A stretch of 12,858 nucleotides of DNA from Clostridia bacterium. Its GTDB lineage: Bacteria > Bacillota_A > Clostridia > Christensenellales > Borkfalkiaceae. Location of the stretch: positions 1 through 12,858 of the forward strand of contig JAFTIK010000053.1 of the NCBI GenBank assembly GCA_017456945.1. The letters run 5' to 3'. The notes beneath the pieces are model-generated. The model did not search any database. It was not told the origin of the DNA and saw nothing but the letters and a program-made list of their open reading frames with translations. Of the stretch, positions 6,235-12,858 are shown in pieces (position 1 is the stretch's first letter; each line of letters begins with the position of its first letter). The position numbers and the translations under genes are program-made.

Positions 6235-7089
6235 ATGGCAATTCTCAAAATGGAAAACGTAAGTTTTTCCTACGACAAAAAAAGAGCCGTTCTTAAAAAT
6301 ATTTCTTTAGAAATAAAAAAGGGCGAATACGTTGCCGTCATAGGTCATAACGGTAGTGGTAAATCCACGCTTGCAAAACTTATGAACGGGCTTATTTTCC
6401 CCGATACGGGCAGTATTACCGTGTCGGGTATTTCTGCGTTTAAAGAAGGCTCTGAACAAAAAGACAAGTCTGCCGTTTTTGAAATTCGTAAAAAGGTGGG
6501 CGTGGTTTTCCAAAACCCCGACAACCAACTAGTTGCGTCTATCGTGGAAGACGACGTTGCTTTCGGCCCTGAAAATATAGGCGCGCCTAGAAAAGAGATA
6601 GGCGAACGCATAGATTTCGCCCTTTCTGCCGTAGGCATGCAAGAATTCCGCCACCGTACTCCGTCAAGGCTTTCGGGTGGGCAGAAACAAAGAATAGCGA
6701 TAGCAGGCGTTTTGGCGTTAAAGCCGGAAATTTTGGTGCTAGACGAATCTACCGCAATGCTAGACCCCAAGGGTAGGAAAGAAGTGCTTTCGGTAGTGGA
6801 AAAATTAAATAAAGAGCAGAACGTTACCGTTATAACGGTAACACACTATATGGACGAAGTTGTTCACGCAGACAGAGTAATCGTTATGTCAGACGGCGAA
6901 ATGGTTATGCAAGGTACTCCCGAAGAAATTTTCAAAAGGGAAGAAGAAATTAAAAAATACGGTTTGGAACTACCCGTTTCCACCGTTATTGCAAATAAAT
7001 TAAGGGCAAAAGGGCTAAATATCCCCGAAGGGATTTTCACACCCGAAGGTCTTGCGGAGGCGTTATGCGGATTGAAGCAAAAGGCTTAA
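6235..7089 (+). CDS. ecfA1: Energy-coupling factor transporter ATPase EcfA1
   Basis: One of the two different ATPases of an energy-coupling factor (ECF) transporter, which imports vitamins and similar micronutrients. It hydrolyses ATP at the inner membrane face and moves EcfT. The 284-residue chain has the full ABC set: Walker A GHNGSGKST (37-45), Q-loop VFQNPDNQ with Gln93, signature LSGGQ (146-150), Walker B ILVLDE ending at Glu171, D-loop MLDP and switch histidine His204. Walker B is followed by ST-A-M-L-D, the EcfA1-like form, whereas the partner has PVAGLD. The start is set by GGAG 6 bp upstream. The 3' end overlaps ecfA2 by 25 bp, which points to coupled, equal synthesis. Confidence 0.95.
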   Translation: MAILKMENVSFSYDKKRAVLKNISLEIKKGEYVAVIGHNGSGKSTLAKLMNGLIFPDTGSITVSGISAFKEGSEQKDKSAVFEIRKKVGVVFQNPDNQLVASIVEDDVAFGPENIGAPRKEIGERIDFALSAVGMQEFRHRTPSRLSGGQKQRIAIAGVLALKPEILVLDESTAMLDPKGRKEVLSVVEKLNKEQNVTVITVTHYMDEVVHADRVIVMSDGEMVMQGTPEEIFKREEEIKKYGLELPVSTVIANKLRAKGLNIPEGIFTPEGLAEALCGLKQKA

Positions 7090-7934
7090 ACTACGTTTAT
7101 AGCGAAAAATCCAAGGCGCTTGCAGTTCACGCCTTAAAAGATATTAACCTTACCGTTGAAGAAGGGGAATTTTTCGGAATTATAGGGCATACGGGTAGTG
7201 GTAAGTCCACCTTTATTCAGCACCTTAACGGCTTGATAAAAATCGGTAAGGACAAAGGCTCGTTAAATATCGGCGAGTTTGATTTGACGGATAAAAAATG
7301 CGACTTTAAAGGGCTACGCGCAAAGGTTGGCATGGTCTTTCAGTACCCCGAATATCAACTTTTTGCCGAAACGGTTAAAGAAGACGTGGCTTTCGCCCTT
7401 AAAAATTTCTATCCCGACTTAAAACAGCAAGAAATAGACGATAGAGTTCGCGTGGCGATAGAAACGGTTGGGCTAAACTACGAAAGGGTTAAAGATAAAT
7501 CGCCGTTTGAACTTTCGGGCGGTCAAAAGCGTAGGGTGGCGATAGCAGGGGTTATCGTTGCTCGCCCCGAAGTTTTGGTTTTAGACGAGCCTGTAGCAGG
7601 GCTAGACCCCAAGGGTAAGCAAGATTTTATAGACTTACTACACCACTTGCACGGTAGGGTGGTTAAGACGATAATTATTGTTTCGCACGATATGGATACG
7701 GTTGCCGAGCATTGCGATAGAGTAGCCGTTTTCGCACAGGGCGAAATAATTAAAGTAGGCACGCCTAAAGAGATTTTTTCCGACCTTGAAAAAATGCGTT
7801 CGCAAGGGCTTTTACTGCCCGTTACGGCGCAGATTACGGGCGTATTAAAGCAAAACGGAATAGATTGCGATAACGATTTTACTATCGACGGGTTCGTTAA
7901 CGCCGTGGCTAAAAAGTTAGGGGGTAAAGGCTGA
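7065..7934 (+). CDS. ecfA2: Energy-coupling factor transporter ATPase EcfA2
   Basis: Partner ATPase that pairs with EcfA1 and binds the coupling helices of EcfT. The 289 residues show Walker A GHTGSGKST (41-49), Q-loop VFQYPEYQ with Gln93, signature LSGGQ (150-154), Walker B VLVLDEP ending in catalytic Glu175, D-loop GLDP and switch His208. The YPEYQLF stretch after the Q-loop is typical of EcfA2. A C-terminal extension of about 50 residues (from SQGLLLPV) resembles the one in EcfA1, supporting a shared origin of the pair. The ATG lies inside the end of ecfA1, only 4 bp after a strong GGAGG inside the ecfA1 coding sequence. The stop overlaps the ecfT start by one base (TGATG). Confidence 0.95.
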   Translation: MRIEAKGLNYVYSEKSKALAVHALKDINLTVEEGEFFGIIGHTGSGKSTFIQHLNGLIKIGKDKGSLNIGEFDLTDKKCDFKGLRAKVGMVFQYPEYQLFAETVKEDVAFALKNFYPDLKQQEIDDRVRVAIETVGLNYERVKDKSPFELSGGQKRRVAIAGVIVARPEVLVLDEPVAGLDPKGKQDFIDLLHHLHGRVVKTIIIVSHDMDTVAEHCDRVAVFAQGEIIKVGTPKEIFSDLEKMRSQGLLLPVTAQITGVLKQNGIDCDNDFTIDGFVNAVAKKLGGKG

Positions 7935-8758
7935 TGAAAGACGTTTCTTTCGGGCAGTTTTTGCCTAATAATTCCTTCGTTCATAAAATGGACGCAAGAA
8001 TTAAGATTTTACTAACTATTGCGTATATCGTAGCCGTATTTTTGGTGCAGTCCTTTCATTTCTTGGGCTTTGCCGCTTGCTTTTTGTTCGTAATAATAGC
8101 AACTATAGCGTCCAAAGTGTCTATTTTTAAGGTTTTAGGCAGTATTAGGGGCATACTTTTCTTTATAATACTATCTGCCGTTTTGCAGATTTTCTTTAAT
8201 CAAGACGGAAGGGTTATTTGGTGGTGGAAATTTATAGTCGTTACTGATAAGGGGCTATTAAACGCAGGCTTTATCGTGGCTAGAATAACGCTAGTCGTGC
8301 TTGGCGCATCCCTTTTAACGCTTACCACTTCGCCCGTTTCGCTTGCAGACGGTATTGAAAGTTTGCTTTATCCGCTTAAATGGATAAAATTCCCCGTGCA
8401 CGAATTCGCGCTAATTATGAGCATTGCGCTACGCTTTATTCCTACCCTTATGGATGAAACGGATAGGATTATCAAGGCGCAGAAAGCAAGGGGGGCGGAT
8501 TTTGATAGCGGTAATCTTTTCAAGCGCGCTAAAGCGCTAATACCCGTACTTATACCACTTTTAATAAGTTCTTTCCGTCGCGCAGACGAACTTGCCGACG
8601 CTATGGATGCTAGGTGTTATTCGGGCAGTAAAAACAGAACTAAATATAAGAAAATGAAACTCGGTTGGCGTGATTTAGTTGGCACTTTGCTTATGGCAGG
8701 GCTTATCACGGGGGTAGTTTTCTTAAATAAATTTTACGTTTTGTTGTTGGTGGCGTAA
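7934..8758 (+). CDS. ecfT: Energy-coupling factor transporter transmembrane protein EcfT
   Basis: Membrane scaffold of the ECF transporter; it links the two ATPases to exchangeable substrate-binding S components and transmits the ATP-driven movement. The 274-residue protein has hydrophobic segments at about 24-40, 42-58, 72-88, 108-130 and 248-272. The long cytoplasmic coupling region between them carries the two Ala-Arg motifs that dock onto the ATPases: ARG at 185-187 (AQKARGAD) and ARC at 226-228 (AMDARCYSG). Both fit the family; ARC in the second is a common Firmicutes variant. No S component is encoded beside it, which suggests a shared module. Its start overlaps the ecfA2 stop, and its stop overlaps the truA start (TAATG), so all four genes are tightly coupled. 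Confidence 0.94.
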   Translation: MKDVSFGQFLPNNSFVHKMDARIKILLTIAYIVAVFLVQSFHFLGFAACFLFVIIATIASKVSIFKVLGSIRGILFFIILSAVLQIFFNQDGRVIWWWKFIVVTDKGLLNAGFIVARITLVVLGASLLTLTTSPVSLADGIESLLYPLKWIKFPVHEFALIMSIALRFIPTLMDETDRIIKAQKARGADFDSGNLFKRAKALIPVLIPLLISSFRRADELADAMDARCYSGSKNRTKYKKMKLGWRDLVGTLLMAGLITGVVFLNKFYVLLLVA

Positions 8759-9492
8759 TGAGAATTAAACTTACGATTTGCTACGACGGAACGGATTTTT
8801 GCGGTTGGCAAGTTCAACCGAACGGCAGAACGGTACAAGAAGAACTTGAAAATGCCGTGCTAGACCTTACGGGTGAAAAGGTAAGGGTTACGGGTAGTGG
8901 ACGCACCGATTCGGGCGTGCACGCCATGGGCCAAGTGGCGCATTTCGATACGGATAGCGATATTCCACCCGAACGCTTTTGCAAGGCGTTAAACGCCCGT
9001 TTGCCACAAGACGTAAGGGTTATTAAAAGCGAGCGAGCAACCTCCGATTTTTATTCGTGTAGGGGGGCAAAGCGCAAGACTTATAAGTATTTTGCTTACC
9101 TTTCGGAAATAGAAAACCCCTTAAAGGAAAGGTACGCCGTACGGCTTGATAAAGGGCTTGACGTAGAGAGTATGAAAAGGGCTTGCAAGGCGTTTTTGGG
9201 CGAGCACGATTTTAAGGGCTTTTGCGCTAGCGGAAGTTCTATTAAAACTACCGTGCGCACCATTTACGCGCTAGATATTGATTTTAACGGGGAAGACCTT
9301 GTTTTTACGGTTACGGGGAACGGGTTTTTATATAATATGGTAAGAATAATCGTAGGCACTTTGGTTAAGGTGGGCGAAAATAAAGCCACCGAAGCCGATA
9401 TAGAAAAAATGCTTGCTACCGGCGAGCGCGCCTTGGGCGGAAAAACCTTGTTGGCTAAGGGCTTAAGGCTAGAGAGCGTAGTTTACGAATAA
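8758..9492 (+). CDS. truA: tRNA pseudouridine(38-40) synthase TruA
   Basis: Cytoplasmic enzyme that isomerises uridine to pseudouridine at positions 38-40 of the tRNA anticodon arm. The length of 244 residues is standard. Diagnostic motifs are the N-terminal YDGTDFCGWQ (9-18), the catalytic loop GRTDSGVHA (48-56) with nucleophile Asp51, RKTYKYF-like KRKTYKYFAY, and the conserved GFLYNMVR motif near the C-terminus followed by IIVGTLVKVG. Linkage of truA to ecfA1-ecfA2-ecfT is a long-standing Firmicutes arrangement, usually inside the ribosomal protein cluster. Here no ribosomal protein genes accompany it. It has little ribosome-binding sequence of its own and depends on overlap with ecfT. Confidence 0.96.
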   Translation: MRIKLTICYDGTDFCGWQVQPNGRTVQEELENAVLDLTGEKVRVTGSGRTDSGVHAMGQVAHFDTDSDIPPERFCKALNARLPQDVRVIKSERATSDFYSCRGAKRKTYKYFAYLSEIENPLKERYAVRLDKGLDVESMKRACKAFLGEHDFKGFCASGSSIKTTVRTIYALDIDFNGEDLVFTVTGNGFLYNMVRIIVGTLVKVGENKATEADIEKMLATGERALGGKTLLAKGLRLESVVYE

Positions 9493-9501
9493 AGGGTGAA
9501 A

Positions 9502-10710
9502 ATGGAAACTATAATTTTAATCGTAGTAATTTGTTTAGTCGTTCTAAATGTAATAACGCTAATCTTATTGCTTTCTAAAAAGCAGGGCAATTCTGCGCTA
9601 GGCGAGCAGGATAAAAGGTATATTAAAGATGCGTTTTCAGATAATATCGGGGTGATTTCCGACGCGCTCGATAGGTCCAACAAGGCGTCTAACCAACTCA
9701 TAGGGCTTAGGCTTATGAATATGGACGAAAAGATTAAGGATAATAACAAGGCGATAAACGAGCAGTTGGAAAATATCCGTTTAACGATAGAAAGAAACGT
9801 TAAGGCAATGCAAGAAAGCAACGAAAAACGACTTTATGAAATTCAACAGACGGTAGATAAAAAACTTTCCGAAAGCCTAGACGCTAACTTTAAGAAATCG
9901 TTTGAACTGTTAACTGCAGAACTTGAAAAGGTAAGTCGCACGATAGGAGAAATGCAAAAGATTTCTTCGGAAGTAGGTAGCCTTTCTAAGATGTTATCTA
10001 ACGTAAAAACCACGGGTATTTTTGGGGAAATTCAACTTGGCGCAATCATAGACCAAATGCTTTCGCCCGAACAGTATCTTAAAAACGTGGTGACAAACAA
10101 GGCTAGTAGAGACCCCGTAGAGTTTGCCGTTAAACTGCCGGGTGGGGCGGACGGCGAAGTGTTGTTGCCGATAGATAGTAAGTTCCCGTTCGTAGTGTAT
10201 TCGGATATGCAGTCGGCTTATGAAAACAACGATTTTGTTGAGTTTGAAAGCAAGAAAAAATTGCTTTACCAAACTATAAAAGGTATGGCGAAAGATATAA
10301 AAGAAAAATATATCTGCCCACCGGATACTACTAACTTTGCCATTATGTTCTTACCCGTAGAAGGGCTTTATTCAGAAGTGGTTAAGTCTGGGCTAGTAGA
10401 AGAATTGCAACAAAAATATTCGGTAACGGTGGCAGGGCCAACCACAATGTCTGCGCTACTTAACAGTTTGCAAATGGGCTTTCAAACGCTTGCAATACAG
10501 AAAAAGACGGGCGAAGTGTGGAAGATACTAGGCGCTGTAAAAACCGAGTTTAGCAAGTTCGGCGATATAGTCGAAGGGGTACAGAAGAAACTAACCCAAG
10601 TCAACAACGATTTAGATACGTTAGTCGGCGTAAGAACGAGAGCGATAAACAGAACTTTGCGTTCTATAACCGACGGCGCAAACGACGAAATAAACTTTTT
10701 AGAAGAATAA
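9502..10710 (+). CDS. rmuC: DNA recombination protein RmuC family
   Basis: RmuC-family protein, linked in E. coli to limiting rearrangements at inverted repeats and thought to have a PD-(D/E)XK nuclease-like core; the biochemical role is not settled. An N-terminal membrane helix (about residues 3-25, METIILIVVICL onwards) is followed by a charged coiled-coil region (about 50-150). The conserved core then shows TGIFGEIQLGAII, LPIDSKFPF, PPDTTNFAIMFLPVEGLYSE and VAGPTTMSALLNSLQMGF. Length (402 residues) is normal. I chose the ATG at 9502 because AAAGGG lies 5 bp upstream; the in-frame GTG at 9496 would overlap this ribosome binding site. It follows truA by 9 bp and is co-transcribed with the ecf genes. 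Confidence 0.92.
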   Translation: METIILIVVICLVVLNVITLILLLSKKQGNSALGEQDKRYIKDAFSDNIGVISDALDRSNKASNQLIGLRLMNMDEKIKDNNKAINEQLENIRLTIERNVKAMQESNEKRLYEIQQTVDKKLSESLDANFKKSFELLTAELEKVSRTIGEMQKISSEVGSLSKMLSNVKTTGIFGEIQLGAIIDQMLSPEQYLKNVVTNKASRDPVEFAVKLPGGADGEVLLPIDSKFPFVVYSDMQSAYENNDFVEFESKKKLLYQTIKGMAKDIKEKYICPPDTTNFAIMFLPVEGLYSEVVKSGLVEELQQKYSVTVAGPTTMSALLNSLQMGFQTLAIQKKTGEVWKILGAVKTEFSKFGDIVEGVQKKLTQVNNDLDTLVGVRTRAINRTLRSITDGANDEINFLEE

Positions 10711-10726
10711 AAAAAGGAGAAAAATT

Positions 10727-12858
10727 ATGATAAGGAAAATTTTAACCTTTATACTGGCAACAATTGCTAGTATAACTATTCCTTGCGGTTTGTTTATGAC
10801 GGGTTGTTCTAGCGAGCCACAACACGCCCACACCTACGGCGAAGTTTCATACGTTTGGGAGCAAAACGACACCGTGTGCGTTGCAACAAGGGTATGCACC
10901 AAAGACCCAACGCACGTTCAAACCGAAAGCGCAGTTGCAACACTTAACACAGTAAATCCATCGACTTATTTATTAGAAGGGTCGGGTACTATGGAAGCAA
11001 CTTTTTCCAACCCCGTTTTTGAAAGACAAACGAAGAGCGTTGTCTTGCCAAAGAAAAACGCTATTACTTCTTTTGAAGGAGCGCAAATAAAGGGTAATGA
11101 AATAATATACGTTGTTTCTGCAGAAACCACGTCGGTTAATTTTACAGATATAATTTCTGTCCCCGATGATTGCTCATTTGCCATTTTAGACACGTATAAC
11201 GACGTAATTGAAAATAACGACACTGCAAACCTTTGGGAATTATATAAAGGCAACAATTATGGATATAAAGTAAGAATTACCACTGATGGTGGCGAAGTAA
11301 TTTATTCGCTAAATATTCATAGAATTATGGATATTACGGTTTACTACTACGACCAAAATGCTGACGAAATTCTTTTTAGCGAAACCATAACTTCTGCTCA
11401 AGAATACGTTCCAAACGCAGAACAAGTTAATACGCTTGCAGGCTATACGTTTAATCGCTTTGTGGATTACGAGTATAATGATTATGAAATATGCCCGCTT
11501 TATGACCATACTTACATATACGTTGATAGAACACCAAAAACTTATACTATAACGTTTGACGAAAACGCTGGCAACATGGCTGGCGAGACTACCGAAATTA
11601 AATATAATTCAGTTCCATCGTTTGGTAGACCAGAACGCCCTGGGTGTACCTTCCTTGGTTGGCAAGTAAACGACGTTCAAATAACCGACAAATATGGGCA
11701 AGGTTATTATTATGCAAAATGGAACATTGCCGAAGATCAAACGGTTGTTGCTATGTGGCAATATGACACTTATTATATAGAATATCACTTAGACGGTGGC
11801 AAAAACAACGATGGCAATATAACTGAATATCTTGCTTATGACGACGATACTTTTGAGTTGCTTGAGCCAACTAAAGACGACGTGTTCGTTGTAAATAGTT
11901 ATGAAACGGCAGTTTTTAAAGCAGAAGATGGCTCGGCAGAAAAACTTGCTGGCGTTGATTATTACACAAACAGTAAAATTCGTGTTAATAGAAGAACGAC
12001 TAAGTTTGTTTTTGATGGTTGGTACTCAGATTCTAATTTTGAAAACGAAATTACCACGCTTACCTTTACTTATGGCACTATAAATTTATACGCAAAGTGG
12101 ACAGAGCAAGCGCCTAAAGAAGAAGTTTCCGACGTGGACTGGTTGATCGTTGATGAAAACGGAAATTATAACCCAAATGGTTCTTATTTGCTTATGGGTA
12201 CTTATCCACAAACTATAAAGAGCGCAGACGTTACGATAGACACAACTCTTAACGGCTCAAATGGTTGGAACGTTGGCAGTGATGGCAATTTATATAAAGC
12301 AATAAGCGCATCGCCTTACGTGTCACAAGTTTCACCTGCAACTTATTATTTTAGCGACAACACTAAAATTGTTAAAAACCAAGTTTATTACTTCAAACTT
12401 GAACCAATGCGTTGGCGAATAGTTAACAACCCAGAAGATGGTGGTTGGGGAATGCTTATGGCAGATAAAGCCATAGATACTAATATTTACGATTTGCAAG
12501 GCGAACCAAGTTATGAAAACAGTTATTTAAGAGAATTCTTCTTAACGAACTTCTACGGTTTGCATTTTTCAGAAAGTTCCAAAGCCGTTATGGTGACCAA
12601 TGCAATTTTTAACGACCTTGGTAGTACGAAAGAAGATGGCATATATTATCCAAAGGGTTGGGAAAAAATTTGGGATAGCAATCCATACGTTGGCAAAGCA
12701 TTAAACGATAAAATTTACGCTTATAGCGCAAGTGAGTTAACAAACCCTTCTTTAGGATTCTCAACTTATTTTACAACCAAAGATGCTAAGAGAACTGTTA
12801 AACCAACCGACTACGCTTTAGCAAAAGGCGCAGCCGCAAGAACGGACGGAGAATATAA
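10727..12858 (+). CDS. Large surface lipoprotein with InlB-type repeats and DUF6273-like domain (partial)
   Basis: A reading frame of 710 residues remains open at the window end. The start has AAGGAG 7 bp upstream. The N-terminus is a lipoprotein signal (IRK, hydrophobic stretch, lipobox MTGC with Cys27), so the protein should be anchored on the outer face of the membrane. Next comes a short His/Cys segment (HAHTYGEVSYVW then C51 and C57), a pattern seen in clostridial surface proteins. Two Listeria-Bacteroides/InlB B-type repeats follow: about 272-345 (TYTITFDENAGN to AMW, with FLGWQ) and about 349-457 (YIEYHLDGG to LYAKW, with FDGWYSD). From about 484 (GSYLLMGTYPQ) the sequence resembles DUF6273: YYFKLEPMRWRIV, SYENSYLREFF, TDYALAKGAA. 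The function is unknown; adhesion or polysaccharide contact is only a guess. It lies 16 bp after rmuC without a terminator, yet prefers CCA for proline, unlike the upstream genes. Confidence 0.82.
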   Translation, partial: MIRKILTFILATIASITIPCGLFMTGCSSEPQHAHTYGEVSYVWEQNDTVCVATRVCTKDPTHVQTESAVATLNTVNPSTYLLEGSGTMEATFSNPVFERQTKSVVLPKKNAITSFEGAQIKGNEIIYVVSAETTSVNFTDIISVPDDCSFAILDTYNDVIENNDTANLWELYKGNNYGYKVRITTDGGEVIYSLNIHRIMDITVYYYDQNADEILFSETITSAQEYVPNAEQVNTLAGYTFNRFVDYEYNDYEICPLYDHTYIYVDRTPKTYTITFDENAGNMAGETTEIKYNSVPSFGRPERPGCTFLGWQVNDVQITDKYGQGYYYAKWNIAEDQTVVAMWQYDTYYIEYHLDGGKNNDGNITEYLAYDDDTFELLEPTKDDVFVVNSYETAVFKAEDGSAEKLAGVDYYTNSKIRVNRRTTKFVFDGWYSDSNFENEITTLTFTYGTINLYAKWTEQAPKEEVSDVDWLIVDENGNYNPNGSYLLMGTYPQTIKSADVTIDTTLNGSNGWNVGSDGNLYKAISASPYVSQVSPATYYFSDNTKIVKNQVYYFKLEPMRWRIVNNPEDGGWGMLMADKAIDTNIYDLQGEPSYENSYLREFFLTNFYGLHFSESSKAVMVTNAIFNDLGSTKEDGIYYPKGWEKIWDSNPYVGKALNDKIYAYSASELTNPSLGFSTYFTTKDAKRTVKPTDYALAKGAAARTDGEY

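Noticed and set aside
6345..6770. Minus-strand open frame inside ecfA1
   Set aside because: It is antisense to the Walker A through Walker B region of ecfA1 and has no start context or motif. The same holds for the frame at 7523-7984 opposite ecfA2.
9496..9498. GTG as the rmuC start codon
   Set aside because: The GTG overlaps the AAAGGGTG ribosome binding site; the ATG two codons later has correct spacing.
10966..11509. Minus-strand open frames opposite the lipoprotein gene
   Set aside because: The plus-strand frame is continuous from a good ribosome binding site and lipoprotein signal through recognisable repeat domains, so these short antisense frames are chance.
11901..12083. Sixty-codon plus-strand frame inside the lipoprotein gene
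   Set aside because: It is out of frame with the second InlB-type repeat, which explains this stretch fully.
1..12858. CRISPR array, tRNA/rRNA, transposon, toxin-antitoxin or phage defence system
   Set aside because: No regularly spaced repeats, cloverleaf-like sequences, transposase motifs or small paired genes were seen, and nearly all of the window is accounted for by the listed genes.

Overview
The window looks like chromosomal DNA from a strictly anaerobic, fermentative Firmicutes-like bacterium, most plausibly an uncultured Clostridia lineage. The evidence is a single-chain pyruvate:ferredoxin oxidoreductase (PFOR), an ECF vitamin-transporter energizing module next to truA, Gram-positive-type lipoproteins, AT-rich intergenic DNA with near-consensus sigma-A promoters, and AGGAG-type ribosome binding sites. 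No sequence search was possible, so the taxonomy is inference. The standard genetic code fits all genes.

Left part, minus strand (1-6014). Three transcription units all read leftwards. (i) A polar amino-acid ABC importer: a lipoprotein substrate-binding protein (386-1204) followed by its permease (1-376, cut by the window edge). Its promoter is at 1265-1293, with an inverted repeat at the predicted start of transcription. (ii) A single gene (1363-2394) for a membrane-anchored, probably extracytoplasmic beta-propeller-like protein of unknown function, with its own promoter and terminator. (iii) PFOR (2517-6014), also a one-gene unit with promoter and terminator. A perfect consensus Rex operator (TTGTTAA-N4-TTAACAA) covers its predicted +1, so the cell probably adjusts pyruvate oxidation to its NADH/NAD+ ratio.

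Right part, plus strand (6235-12858). A divergent promoter drives a compact cluster: ecfA1, ecfA2 and ecfT (overlapping genes for the ECF transporter ATPases and transmembrane coupling protein), then truA (tRNA pseudouridine synthase) and rmuC. The last gene is 16 bp downstream with no terminator between: a large lipoprotein, open at the window end, with two InlB-type repeats and a C-terminal domain resembling DUF6273. Its proline codon choice differs from the genes before it. The ecf genes have no S component beside them, as expected for a shared (group II) module that serves S components encoded elsewhere.

There are no RNA genes, CRISPR arrays, insertion sequences or phage genes. I did not find a clearly new multi-gene system. 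The points most worth a second look are the redox-type operator cluster in front of PFOR, the unassigned membrane beta-propeller protein, the operator-like repeat in front of the amino-acid importer, and the large repeat-bearing surface lipoprotein.
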